A stretch of DNA of 64,000 nucleotides from Phytophthora colocasiae (Eukaryota > Oomycota > Peronosporomycetes > Peronosporales > Peronosporaceae). Position 1 is the first letter of the stretch. Each line of letters begins with the position of its first letter. The position numbers and the translations under genes were made by a program. This document shows, one piece after another, positions 1-10,207 of this stretch. The notes under the pieces were generated by a model. It was not told the origin of the DNA and searched no databases. It saw nothing but the letters and a program-made list of their open reading frames with translations. The stretch covers positions 186,001 through 250,000 of the forward strand of contig JAGKQI010000006.1 in assembly GCA_018806915.1 (NCBI GenBank), given 5' to 3'.

Positions 1-51
1 TCCAACGAAGCGATGCTTCAACTTGTTGCTCACCGTGGAGCTAACAGTGTT

Positions 52-410
52 AACCGGCAATCATATCTGATTAGACAGGGCAAAATCGTTTTAAAACGAT
101 GGCACTTTCATTTTAACAGCGTCGAGAAGATGCCTTCCTGAAGTTCATGTACTCCTTTATCATAGCGCGTGTACTACATGGACCTACATATCTTCTTTTT
201 GCTTCATCCATATTGAGTAACGTCTGGTTCTTGTTGCGCTGGAACCTGAGCACATTGATGTTTAACTCCGTTAAAATGAATGCAAGTTGTTGATTTTTTT
301 AAAAGACTATTCTGTCCTACTCTATTTCATGCACATCTCCAAGTTCAACGATTTTCGGTTCGTTCAAATCTCTGAAGATCGCTGTCCGTCTTGACATGGG
401 GAAGGCGGTA
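52..410. mobile_element. MITE copy 1 (left-truncated)
   Basis: Carries the CCGTCTTGAC..GGAAGGCGGTA terminus at 386-410 but lacks the opposite inverted end, because the array begins inside it at 52. Otherwise the same sequence as the full copies. Confidence 0.7.
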
Positions 411-639
411 ATGTATTTTTTTTAATTTATTCATAATGCGTTTTGACGACAACTGTTTAAAACCGAGTCAATTTCCTGGTCAAGTTGCGGCTTTTTCGCT
501 AACCATTAAATTCTATCCAGTGCAGAATCTGCTGGTCTGTCCTGGAAACAAAATTCCAAGTAACTCATCTTTTCGTTATTCACCGGAATTTTGGCACGTA
601 GTTCATCCTCAACCACGGTCTTACATGCAATCGGATTGA

Positions 640-1400
640 TAAACCCCACCCATTCATCCCAGCAATGAAGTTGAGTAATCCCTTCTGATCCTTCTTGTAG
701 GCACGGTTATCTTTGCAATGGGAAACCTCAGGTCATTCTAAAGAGAAGAATGAATTGCCAGCAGTATAGACCTTATCTTGCACGTATGGCGATGCAAGGT
801 CATAATCATCCTTGGCAAAGTGTTCGTCGACACGATAATGAAGCAACCGATGTACTTGTGATGCGCTCGCTTTCATTCCATACCCGCTCAATAACCAGAA
901 GGCATTAGCAATCTCAATCGTTTTTTTTTTCAAGCAAATCCTGGTTCTCTTTCGATTCAGCATACTGCAAGACATAGCGGGGAATTCCACCCCATCGATC
1001 AAAACAGGCTTTCACGATGGATTCTGGAATATCCGGTAATCGACTTCTCGACAGGCAGTAATCTTGTCCCAGCATGTCCCAGATTCGATAACTCTCCTCG
1101 TCAATGGTATACCATAACTTGTTGTCCAGCGATATCAGAAGAATCGTTTTCGCTTGTCATCGCGCTGGGTCGACACCATCCGCAAAATAATATGTGGTAG
1201 GTAGATTGAGAATGGGGGATAGAATCCTCCTGGGATCCTTTCACTACCACCTTGTGAGAAAATAAGACACACTTCTTGGTTGCATAACTCTCATACACAA
1301 CTGTTTTACCAAGACGAGCAAGATACAAGAGCATCACGTATCCAAAATAGGTTTTGCCAATTCCTGAATTGCCGTTAATCACGATATGAGGCTTCTCCTC
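640..1400 (-). pseudogene. CRN-type NTPase fragment, unit 1
   Basis: Minus-strand remnant of a Crinkler effector NTPase domain. It opens with the Walker A segment [12 protein letters not shown] and continues through VYESYATKK, WYTIDEESYR, SRLPDIPES, RWGGIPRYVLQYAES and [15 protein letters not shown] to KKDQKGLLNFI. These align in order with the fuller CRN at 59973-61547. There is no header domain and no nuclease domain. A frameshift after SIPHSQS, plus an in-frame TGA in the Walker B-like stretch (about 1155), breaks the frame. A 10-T run near 921 shifts it again. The leading GIRVLRESDFE peptide is linker sequence, not CRN. All units share the first two lesions, so the copy was dead before it was amplified. 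Confidence 0.85.
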
Positions 1401-1432
1401 CGATTCAAAGTCTGATTCTCTGAGAACTCTGA

Positions 1433-1895
1433 TACCGCCTTCCGTCAAGACGGGCCATTTCTACCAATCAGAGGGATTCGTTTCGCATGAAGGACAAGTC
1501 CAAAAGTCGCACTGTATGAAACAGAAAAAGTGCCTTCAACCGGCAATCATATCTGATTAGACAGGGCAAAATCGTTTTAAAACGATGGCACTTTCATTTT
1601 AACAGCGTCGAGAAGATGCCTTCCTGAAGTTCATGTACTCCTTTATCATAGCGCGTGTACTACATGGACCTACATATCTTCTTTTTGCTTCATCCATATT
1701 GAGTAACGTCTGGTTCTTGTTGCGCTGGAACCTGAGCACATTGATGTTTAACTCCGTTAAAATGAATGCAAGTTGTTGATTTTTAAAAGACTATTCTGTC
1801 CTACTCTATTTCATGCACATCTCCAAGTTCAACGATTTTCGGTTCGTACAAATCTCTGAAGATCGCTGTCCGTCTTGACATGGGGAAGGCGGTAA
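1433..1895. mobile_element. MITE copy 2, TACCGCC inverted ends
   Basis: About 463 bp bounded by imperfect inverted repeats: TACCGCCTTCCGTCAAGACG begins at 1433, and its complement, with a 4-base ATGG insertion, ends at 1895. No ORF of note. The termini begin with TA, so a TA target duplication with CCGCC..GGCGG ends is plausible (Tc1/mariner style). A related site at ~15174 joins the same two flanks without the element, with GA where TA is expected. Family membership is inferred from ends and TSD only. Confidence 0.7.
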
Positions 1896-2125
1896 TGTAT
1901 TTTTTTTTAATTTATTCATAATGCGTTTTGACGACAACTGTTTAAAACCGAGTCAATTTCCTGGTCAAGTTGTGGCTTTTTCGCTAACCATTAAATTCTA
2001 TCCAGTGCAGAATCTGCTGGTCTGTCCTGGAAACAAAATTCCAAGTAACTCATCTTTTCGTTATTCACCGGAATTTTGGCACGTAGTTCATCCTCAACCA
2101 CGGTCTTACATGCAATCGGATTGAT

Positions 2126-2886
2126 AAACCCCACCCATTCATCCCAGCAATGAAGTTGAGTAATCCCTTCTGATCCTTCTTGTAGGCACGGTTATCTTTG
2201 CAATGGGAAACCTCAGGTCATTCTAAAGAGAAGAATGAATTGCCAGCAGTATAGACCTTATCTTGCACGTATGGCGATGCAAGGTCATAATCATCCTTGG
2301 CAAAGTGTTCGTCGACACGATAATGAAGCAACCGATGTACTTGTGAGGCGCTCGCTTTCATTCCATACCCGCTCAATAACCAGAAGGCATTAGCAATCTC
2401 AATCGTTTTTTTTTTCAAGCAAATCCTGCTTCTCTTTCGATTCAGCATACTGCAAGACATAGCGGGGAATTCCACCCCATCGATCAAAACAGGCTTTCAC
2501 GATGGATTCTGGAATATCCGGTAATCGACTTCTCGACAGGCAGTAATCTTGTCCCAGCATGTCCCAGATTCGATAACTCTCCTCGTCAATGGTATACCAT
2601 AACTTGTTGTCCAGCGATATCAGAAGAATCGTTTTCGCTTGTCATCGCGCTGGGTCGACACCATCCGCAAAATAATATGTGGTAGGTAGATTGAGAATGG
2701 GGGATAGAATCCTCCTGGGATCCTTTCACTACCACCTTGTGAGAAAATAAGACACACTTCTTGGTTGCATAACTCTCATACACAACTGTTTTACCAAGAC
2801 GAGCAAGATACAAGAGCATCATGTATCCAAAATAGGTTTTGCCAATTCCTGAATTGCCGTTAATCACGATATGAGGCTTCTCCTCC
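2126..2886 (-). pseudogene. CRN-type NTPase fragment, unit 2
   Basis: Same fragment as in unit 1, with Walker A GNSGIGKT intact (GYMMLLY here instead of GYVMLLY). It shares the frameshift and TGA in the Walker B region and has the 10-T run that breaks the second half of the frame. Confidence 0.85.
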
Positions 2887-2917
2887 AATTCAAAGTCTGA
2901 TTCTCTGAGAACTCTGA

Positions 2918-3382
2918 TACCGCCTTCCGTCAAGACGGGCCATTTCTACCAATCAGAGGGATTCGTTTCCGCATGAAGGACAAGTCCAAAAGTCGCACTG
3001 TATGAAACAGAAAAAGTGCCTTCAACCGGCAATCATATCTGATTAGACAGGGCAAAATCGTTTTAAAACGATGGCACTTTCATTTTAACAGCGTCGAGAA
3101 GATGCCTTCCTGAAGTTCATGTACTCCTTTATCATAGCGCGTGTACTACATGGACCTACATATCTTCTTTTTGCTTCATCCATATTGAGTAACGTCTGGT
3201 TCTTGTTGCGCTGGAACCTGAGCACATTGATGTTTAACTCCGTTAAAATGAATGCAAGTTGTTGATTTTTTTAAAAGACTATTCTGTCCTACTCTATTTC
3301 ATGCACATCTCCAAGTTCAACGATTTTCGGTTCGTACAAATCTCTGAAGATCGCTGTCCGTCTTGACATGGGGAAGGCGGTA
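2918..3382. mobile_element. MITE copy 3
   Basis: Same ~465 bp element as copy 2, with matching inverted ends at 2918 and 3382, sitting between the same two linkers. It was amplified with the array rather than inserted independently. Confidence 0.7.
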
Positions 3383-3611
3383 ATGTATTTTTTTTAATTT
3401 ATTCATAATGCGTTTTGACGACAACTGTTTAAAACCGAGTCAATTTCCTGGTCAAGTTGTGGCTTTTTCGCTAACCATTAAATTCTATCCAGTGCAGAAT
3501 CTGCTGGTCTGTCCTGGAAACAAAATTCCAAGTAACTCATCTTTTCGTTATTCACCGGAATTTTGGCACGTAGTTCATCCTCAACCACGGTCTTACATGC
3601 AATCGGATTGA

Positions 3612-4374
3612 TAAACCCCACCCATTCATCCCAGCAATGAAGTTGAGTAATCCCTTCTGATCCTTCTTGTAGGCACGGTTATCTTTGCAATGGGAAACCT
3701 CAGGTCATTCTAAAGAGAAGAATGAATTGCCAGCAGTATAGACCTTATCTTGCACGTATGGCGATGCAAGGTCATAATCATCCTTGGCAAAGTGTTCGTC
3801 GACACGATAATGAAGCAACCGATGTACTTGTGATGCGCTCGCTTTCATTCCATACCCGCTCAATAACCAGAAGGCATTAGCAATCTCAATCGTTTTTTTT
3901 TTTTCAAGCAAATCCTGGTTCTCTTTCGATTCAGCATACTGCAAAACATAGCGGGGAATTCCACCCCATCGATCAAAACAGGCTTTCACGATGGATTCTG
4001 GAATATCCGGTAATCGACTTCTCGACAGGCAGTAATCTTGTCCCAGCATGTCCCAGATTCGATAACTCTCCTCGTCAATGGTATACCATAACTTGTTGTC
4101 CAGTGACATCAGAAGAATCGTTTTCGCTTGTCATCGCGCTGGGTCGACACCATCCGCAAAGTAATATGTGGTAGGTAGATTGAGAATGGGGGATAGAATC
4201 CTCCTGGGATCCTTTCACTACCACCTTGTGAGAAAATAAGACACACTTCTTGGTTGCATAACTCTCATACACAACTGTTTTACCAAGACGAGCAAGATAC
4301 AAGAGCATCACGTATCCAAAATAGGTTTTGCCAATTCCTGAATTGCCGTTAATCACGATATGAGGCTTCTCCTC
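3612..4374 (-). pseudogene. CRN-type NTPase fragment, unit 3
   Basis: Same fragment. The T run at about 3893-3904 is 12 long here, so the distal half reads open for 134 codons from MSLDNKLWYT to the end, spanning the RWGGIPRY and LLHYRVDEHF motifs. The proximal frameshift and stop remain, so the domain is still broken. Confidence 0.85.
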
Positions 4375-4406
4375 CAATTCAAAGTCTGATTCTCTGAGAA
4401 CTCTGA

Positions 4407-4870
4407 TACCGCCTTCCGTCAAGACGGGCCATTTCTACCAATCAGAGAGGATTCGTTTCCGCATGAAGGACAAGTCCAAAAGTCGCACTGTATGAAACAG
4501 AAAAAGTGCCTTCAACCGGCAATCATATCTGATTAGACAGGGCAAAATCGTTTTAAAACGATGGCACTTTCATTTTAACAGCGTCGAGAAGATGCCTTCC
4601 TGAAGTTCATGTACTCCTTTATCATAGCGCGTGTACTACATGGACCTACATATCTTCTTTTGCTTCATCCATATTGAGTAACGTCTGGTTCTTGTTGCGC
4701 TGGAACCTGAGCACATTGATGTTTAACTCCGTTAAAATGAATGCAAGTTGTTGTTTTTTTAAAAGACTATTCTGTCCTACTCTATTTCATGCACATCTCC
4801 AAGTTCAACGATTTTCGGTTCGTACAAATCTCTGAAGATCGCTGTCCGTCTTGACATGGGGAAGGCGGTA
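4407..4870. mobile_element. MITE copy 4
   Basis: Same element and position in the unit; inverted ends at 4407 and 4870. Small indels relative to the other copies, for example a shorter T run near 4660 and in the TTGTTGTTTTTTT tract near 4750. Confidence 0.7.
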
Positions 4871-5099
4871 ATGTATTTTTTTTAATTTATTCATAATGCG
4901 TTTTGACGACAACTGTTTAAAACCGAGTCAATTTCCTGGTCAAGTTGTGGCTTTTTCGCTAACCATTAAATTCTATCCAGTGCAGAATCTGCTGGTCTGT
5001 CCTGGAAACAAAATTCCAAGTAACTCATCTTTTCGTTATTCACCGGAATTTTGGCACGTAGTTCATCCTCAACCACGGTCTTACATGCAATCGGATTGA

Positions 5100-5862
5100 T
5101 AAACCCCACCCATTCATCCCAGCAATGAAGTTGAGTAATCCCTTCTGATCCTTCTTGTAGGCACGGTTATCTTTGCAATGGGAAACCTCAGGTCATTCTA
5201 AAGAGAAGAATGAATTGCCAGCAGTATAGACCTTATCTTGCACGTATGGCGATGCAAGGTCATAATCATCCTTGGCAAAGTGTTCGTCGACACGATAATG
5301 AAGCAACCGATGTACTTGTGGGGCGCTCGCTTTCATTCCATACCCGCTCAATAACCAGAAGGCATTAGCAATCTCAATCGTTTTTTTTTTTTCAAGCAAA
5401 TCCTGGTTCTCTTTCGATTCAGCATACTGCAAGACATAGCGGGGAATTCCACCCCATCGATCAAAACAGGCTTTCACGATGGATTCTGGAATATCCGGTA
5501 ATCGACTTCTCGACAGGCAGTAATCTTGTCCCAGCATGTCCCAGATTCGATAACTCTCCTCGTCAATGGTATACCATAACTTGTTGTCCAGTGACATCAG
5601 AAGAATCGTTTTCGCTTGTCATCGCGCTGGGTCGACACCATCCGCAAAGTAATATGTGGTAGGTAGATTGAGAATGGGGGATAGAATCCTCCTGGGATCC
5701 TTTCACTACCACATTGTGAGAAAATAAGACACACTTCTTGGTTGCATAACTCTCATACACAACTGTTTTACCAAGACGAGCAAGATACAAGAGCATCACG
5801 TATCCAAAATAGGTTTTGCCAATTCCTGAATTGCCGTTAATCACGATATGAGGCTTCTCCTC
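5100..5862 (-). pseudogene. CRN-type NTPase fragment, unit 4
   Basis: Same fragment with a 12-T run and an open 134-codon distal half. Private changes include SHNVVV instead of SHKVVV and KASAPQ instead of KASASQ. Confidence 0.85.
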
Positions 5863-5894
5863 CAATTCAAAGTCTGATTCTCTGAGAACTCTGA

Positions 5895-6359
5895 TACCGC
5901 CTTCCGTCAAGACGGGCCATTTCTACCAATCAGAGGGATTCGTTTCCGCATGAAGGACAAGTCCAAAAGTCGCACTGTATGAAACAGAAAAAGTGCCTTC
6001 AACCGGCAATCATATCTGATTAGACAGGGCAAAATCGTTTTAAAACGATGGCACTTTCATTTTAACAGCGTCGAGAAGATGCCTTCCTGAAGTTCATGTA
6101 CTCCTTTATCATAGCGCGTGTACCTCATGGACCTACATATCTTCTTTTTGCTTCATCCATATTGAGTAACGTCTGGTTCTTGTTGCGCTGGAACCTGAGC
6201 ACATTGATGTTTAACTCCGTTAAAATGAATGCAAGTTGTTGATTTTTTTAAAAGACTATTCTGTCCTACTCTATTTCATGCACATCTCCAAGTTCAACGA
6301 TTTTCGGTTCGTACAAATCTCTGAAGATCGCTGTCCGTCTTGACATGGGGAAGGCGGTA
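5895..6359. mobile_element. MITE copy 5
   Basis: Same element with inverted ends at 5895 and 6359. It has a private two-base change near 6123 (TACCTCATGG instead of TACTACATGG). Confidence 0.7.
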
Positions 6360-6587
6360 ATGTATTTTTTTTTAATTTATTCATAATGCGTTTTGACGAC
6401 AACTGTTTAAAACCGAGTCAATTTCCTGGTCAAGTTGCGGCTTTTTCGCTAACCATTAAATTCTATCCAGTGCAGAATCTGCTGGTCTGTCCTGGAAACA
6501 AAATTCCAAGTAACTCATCTTTTGCTATTCACCGGAATTTTGGCACGTAGTTCATCCTCAACCACGGTCTTACATGCAATCGGATTG

Positions 6588-7351
6588 ATAAACCCCACCC
6601 ATTCATCCCAGCAATGAAGTTGAGTAATCCCTTCTGATCCTTCTTGTAGGCACGGTTATCTTTGCAATGGGAAACCTCAGGTCATTCTAAAGAGAAGAAT
6701 GAATTGCCAGCAGTATAGACCTTATCTTGCACGTATGGCGATGCAAGATCATAATCATCCTTGGCAAAGTGTTCGTCGACACGATAATGAAGCAACCGAT
6801 GTACTTGTGGGGCGCTCGCTTTCATTCTATACCCGCTCAATAACCAGAAGGCATTAGCAATCTCAATCGTTTTTTTTTTTTCAAGCAAATCCTGGTTCTC
6901 TTTCGATTCAGCATACTGCAAGACATAGCGGGGAATTCCACCCCATCGATCAAAACAGGCTTTCACGATGGATTCTGGAATATCCGGTAATCGACTTCTC
7001 GACAGGCAGTAATCTTGTCCCAGCATGTCCCAGATTCGATAACTCTCCTCGTCAATGGTATACCATAACTTGTTGTCCAGTGACATCAGAAGAATCGTTT
7101 TCGCTTGTCATCGCGCTGGGTCGACACCATCCGCAAAGTAATATGTGGTAGGTAGATTGAGAATGGGGGATAGAATCCTCCTGGGATCCTTTCACTACCA
7201 CATTGTGAGAAAATAAGACACACTTCTTGGTTGCATAACTCTCATACACAACTGTTTTACCAAGACGAGCAAGATACAAGAGCATCACGTATCCAAAATA
7301 GGTTTTGCCAATTCCTGAATTGCCGTTAATCACGATATGAGGCTTCTCCTC
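6588..7351 (-). pseudogene. CRN-type NTPase fragment, unit 5
   Basis: Same fragment with a 12-T run and an open distal half. It shares SHNVVV and KASAPQ with unit 4, suggesting those two units separated most recently. A private change is GYRMKAS. Confidence 0.85.
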
Positions 7352-7383
7352 CAATTCAAAGTCTGATTCTCTGAGAACTCTGA

Positions 7384-7844
7384 TACCGCCTTCCGTCAAG
7401 ACGGGCCATTTCTACCAATCAGAGGGATTCGTTTCCGCATGAAGGACAAGTCCAAAAGTCGCACTGTATGAAACAGAAAAAGTGCCTTCAACCGGCAATC
7501 ATATCTGATTAGACAGGGCAAAATCGTTTTAAAACGATGGCACTTTCATTTTAACAGCGTCGAGAAGATGCCTTCCTGAAGTTCATGTACTCCTTTATCA
7601 TAGCGCGTGTACTACATGGACCTACATATCTTCTTTGCTTCATCCATATTGAGTAACGTCTGGTTCTTGTTGCGCTGGAACCTGAGCACATTGATGTTTA
7701 ACTCCGTTAAAATGAATGCAAGTTGTTGATTTTTTAAAAGACTATTCTGTCCTACTCTATTTCATGCACATCTCCAAGTTCAACGATTTTCGGTTCGTAC
7801 AAATCTCTGAAGATCGCTGTCCGTCTTGACATGGGAAGGCGGTA
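7384..7844. mobile_element. MITE copy 6
   Basis: Same element with inverted ends at 7384 and 7844. It is slightly shorter because several homopolymer runs have lost bases (7634, 7730 and 7833 regions). Confidence 0.7.
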
Positions 7845-8070
7845 ATGTATTTTTTTAATTTATTCATAATGCGTTTTGACGACAACTGTTTAAAACCGAG
7901 TCAATTTCCTGGTCAAGTTGTGGCTTTTCGCTAACCATTAAATTCTATCCAGTGCAGAATCTGCTGGTCTGTCCTGGAAACAAAATTCCAAGTAACTCAT
8001 CTTTCGTTATTCACCGGAATTTTGGCACGTAGTTCATCCTCAACCACGGTCTTACATGCAATCGGATTGA

Positions 8071-8985
8071 TAAACCCCACCCATTCATCCCAGCAATGAA
8101 GTTGAGTAATCCCTTCTGATCCTTCTTGTAGGCACGGTTATCTTTGCAATGGGAAACCTCAGGTCATTCTAAAGAGAAGAATGAATTGCCAGCAGTATAG
8201 ACCTTATCTTGCACGTATGGCGATGCAAGGTCATAATCATCCTTGGCAAAGTGTTCGTCGACACGATAATGAAGCAACCGATGTACTTGTGAGGCGCTCG
8301 CTTTCATTCCATACCCGCTCAATAACCAGAAGGCATTAGCAATCTCAATCGTTTTTTTTTTCAAGCAAATCCTGCTTCTCTTTCGATTCAGCATACTGCA
8401 AGACATAGCGGGGAATTCCACCCCATCGATCAAAACAGGCTTTCACGATGGATTCTGGAATATCCGGTAATCGACTTCTCGACAGGCAGTAATCTTGTCC
8501 CAGCATGTCCCAGATTCGATAACTCTCCTCGTCAATGGTATACCATAACTTGTTGTCCAGTGACATCAGAAGAATCGTTTTCGCTTGTCATCGCGCTGGG
8601 TCGACACCATCCGCAAAGTAATATGTGGTAGGTAGATTGAGAATGGGGGATAGAATCCTCCTGGGATCCTTTCACTGCCACATTGTGAGAAAATAAGACA
8701 CACTTCTTGGTTGCATAACTCTCATACACAACTGTTTTACCAAGGCGAGCAAGATACAAGAGCATCACGTATCCAAAATAGGTTTTGCCAATTCCTGAAT
8801 TGCCGTTAATCACGATATGAGGCTTCTCCTTCACTTCATCTTGCACCATCTTCAAAGTAACTCCCCATAGCGGAAGGTAACAAGGACGGATGAAAATAGA
8901 GCCTTGGCTGGGATCGCCAAGAAGAAACGTTCCTTCTGGCAACGTCACCACAGCTTTACCGTCGATAGAGATTTCTTGAAATGTT
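8071..8985 (-). pseudogene. CRN-type NTPase fragment, unit 6 / parental copy
   Basis: This copy extends further toward the N-terminus than the other units. It includes a segment matching the [14 protein letters not shown] region of the CRN at 59973-61547 (here VVTLPEGTFLLGDPSQGSIF), followed by IRPCYLPLWG, then Walker A GNSGIGKT. Where other units carry the GIRVLRESDFELE linker, this one reads VQDEVKEKPHIV, the expected CRN sequence. It therefore looks like the source from which the array unit was cut. It still has the Walker B frameshift and TGA and a 10-T run. No header or start codon is attached. Confidence 0.85.
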
Positions 8986-8997
8986 CTCTAAAAATCG

Positions 8998-9164
8998 CTG
9001 GACAACAATTTATGGTATACCATTGACGAGGAGAGTTATCGAATCTTGGACATGCCGGGACAAGATTACCGCCTGTCGAGAAGTCGATTACCGGATATTC
9101 CAGAATTCGTTGCGAAAGCCATCAAATACGAAGTTCTTCGTATTGATCATCTTGATAAAGTCGC
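8998..9164 (+). pseudogene. Inverted CRN NTPase fragment
   Basis: On the plus strand, so inverted relative to the adjacent copy, about 40 codons read LDNNLWYTIDEESYRI, then GQDYRLSRSRLPDIPEF. This is the middle of the same NTPase domain. It continues as unrecognised KAIKYEVLRIDHLDKVAS up to the Copia1 insertion. It is head-to-head with the parental fragment, forming a short inverted duplication. Confidence 0.75.
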
Positions 9165-9169
9165 AAGCG
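9165..9169. other. Copia1 target-site duplication, left
   Basis: AAGCG immediately precedes the 5' LTR and is repeated at 13803-13807 right after the 3' LTR. Confidence 0.9.
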
Positions 9170-9419
9170 TGTTTGACCGGTGCACCGTCTCATGCACGGT
9201 TCACTGGAACGGTTCAACGGAACCGTTCTCCTACTGGTTAAAGAAGAGGAACGCTTACTTGGGTGGTCGACGTGTGAGGACACTCGGCTAAGTTCGAGCG
9301 ACAACGAGGACACAACAAAGTGGGGCTACTAGGAGGACAGGACGAGTAGAACAGGTTTTATTAACTTTAATCTACTCACTTCGGCATTTGCCACCAACAA
9401 CACAAGCTCAATACCAACA
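9170..9419 (+). repeat. Copia1 5' LTR (250 bp)
   Basis: Begins TGTTTGACCGG and ends CTCAATACCAACA. It is 11 bp longer than the 3' LTR because of an AACGAGGACAC-type insertion near 9308. It contains GGAACGGTTC, GGAACCGTTC and GAACGCTT, the words that fill the element. Confidence 0.95.
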
Positions 9420-9431
9420 GGTTAACAGCCG
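9420..9431 (+). promoter_or_regulatory. Copia1 primer-binding site, tRNA-Asn anticodon arm type
   Basis: GGTTAACAGCCG directly abuts the 5' LTR. It is the exact complement of CGGCTGTTAACC, the anticodon arm of eukaryotic tRNA-Asn(GUU) as I know it. Copia elements are known to prime from an internal fragment of initiator tRNA-Met; this suggests the same half-tRNA mode with a different tRNA. Inference from sequence complementarity. Confidence 0.6.
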
Positions 9432-9466
9432 CAACACGCTCAACCGTTCCAAGAACGCTTCAAGAC

Positions 9467-10207
9467 ATGACGACCAAGCGCGCCGAAGTCCTCCTGGGTA
9501 GTGGGAACTACTTCCACTGGGAGTACAACATGAGAATGACGCTCGCCAGGAAGGGACTGCTCGCTCATGTTCAAGTCGTTAAGCCGGAGAACGAAATCAC
9601 AGAAGCGTGGCTGATGAACGACGCCAAGGCACTGGCTATCATCGCGCAGGGCGTCGAGTTGCTGCACCAGACGAAGATTCGTTCCGCTGTCCGTGCCATG
9701 GACGCTTGAAACACTCTTCGGGAGTACTACAACCGTACCACGCTGCACAACCGTGTCGCAATGACACGGCGTCTGCACGAGTTCAAGATGGAGGAAGGAA
9801 CGGTTATGTCGAAGCATTTGGACGCTTTTGACGAGGTTGTGGTGGGTCTCCAGACGTTGGGGGAACCGGTGGACGAGGCGCGGCAGCTAGTGGTGCTGCT
9901 CAGCAGCCTTCCACCTGAGTACGAGCTGATCGCGTTGATCGTGGAGAACACGAAGGATATCACGCTGATCGAGTTCAAGGAAAAGTTGCTCAAGGAATAC
10001 GAGTGACTGCAGAAGAAGGAAACCATGGAAAAAGCGTTCCGGGCGAACGGTGACGCAGAACGGTTCAATGGAGGCCGAGGGAACGGTCGCAAGGGTAACG
10101 GTTCAAGACATAACGGTAATGGTTTTAAGGGCAAGTGTTTCAGGTGTGACCAAGTCGGGCACATGAAACGGGACTGTCCAAGGAAGAACGGTGACACGGA
10201 TGAATAA
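9467..10207 (+). pseudogene. Copia1 gag with CCHC zinc knuckle
   Basis: One reading frame carries a copia-type capsid from MTTKRAEVLLGSGNYFHWEY (UBN2/gag-like) through LPPEYELIALIVENTKDITL. It ends in a CCHC knuckle CFRCDQVGHMKRDC. In-frame stops at 9707-9709 (TGA), 10004-10006 (TGA) and 10205-10207 (TAA) break it. The same frame continues directly into pol at 10217, so gag and pol were one polyprotein in a single frame. Gag packages element RNA; this copy cannot make it intact. Confidence 0.85.

Larger units (their letters stand above)
52..8830. repeat. Direct tandem array, ~5.9 units of ~1.487 kb
   Basis: The word AACCGGCAATCAT recurs at 52, 1538, 3024, 4514, 6001 and 7490, giving unit lengths of 1486-1490 bp. 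Units are nearly identical; differences are single bases and homopolymer lengths. Each unit, read on +, holds MITE right part, a linker, a CRN NTPase fragment on the minus strand, a second linker, then the start of the next MITE. Bases 1-51 do not match the preceding repeat, so the array starts at 52. At 8831 unit 6 departs from the others and continues into a longer CRN segment, which looks like the parental end. The arrangement fits unequal crossing-over of one CRN-plus-MITE segment. Seen directly; the mechanism is inferred. Confidence 0.95.

Noticed and set aside
436..639. A 67-codon plus-strand ORF repeated in most array units
   Set aside because: It lies on the opposite strand of the CRN-fragment and linker sequence, has no motif, and is broken by small indels in units 5 and 6. 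Repetition follows from the tandem array, not from conservation.
52..8830. CRISPR-like or satellite interpretation of the array
   Set aside because: Units are ~1.49 kb with no short repeat-spacer pattern and contain recognisable CRN and MITE sequence.
9467..10207. RIP-like mutation as the source of in-frame stops in Copia1
   Set aside because: Stops can arise by G-to-A or C-to-T, but I saw no general transition excess, and RIP is a fungal process not established in oomycetes.
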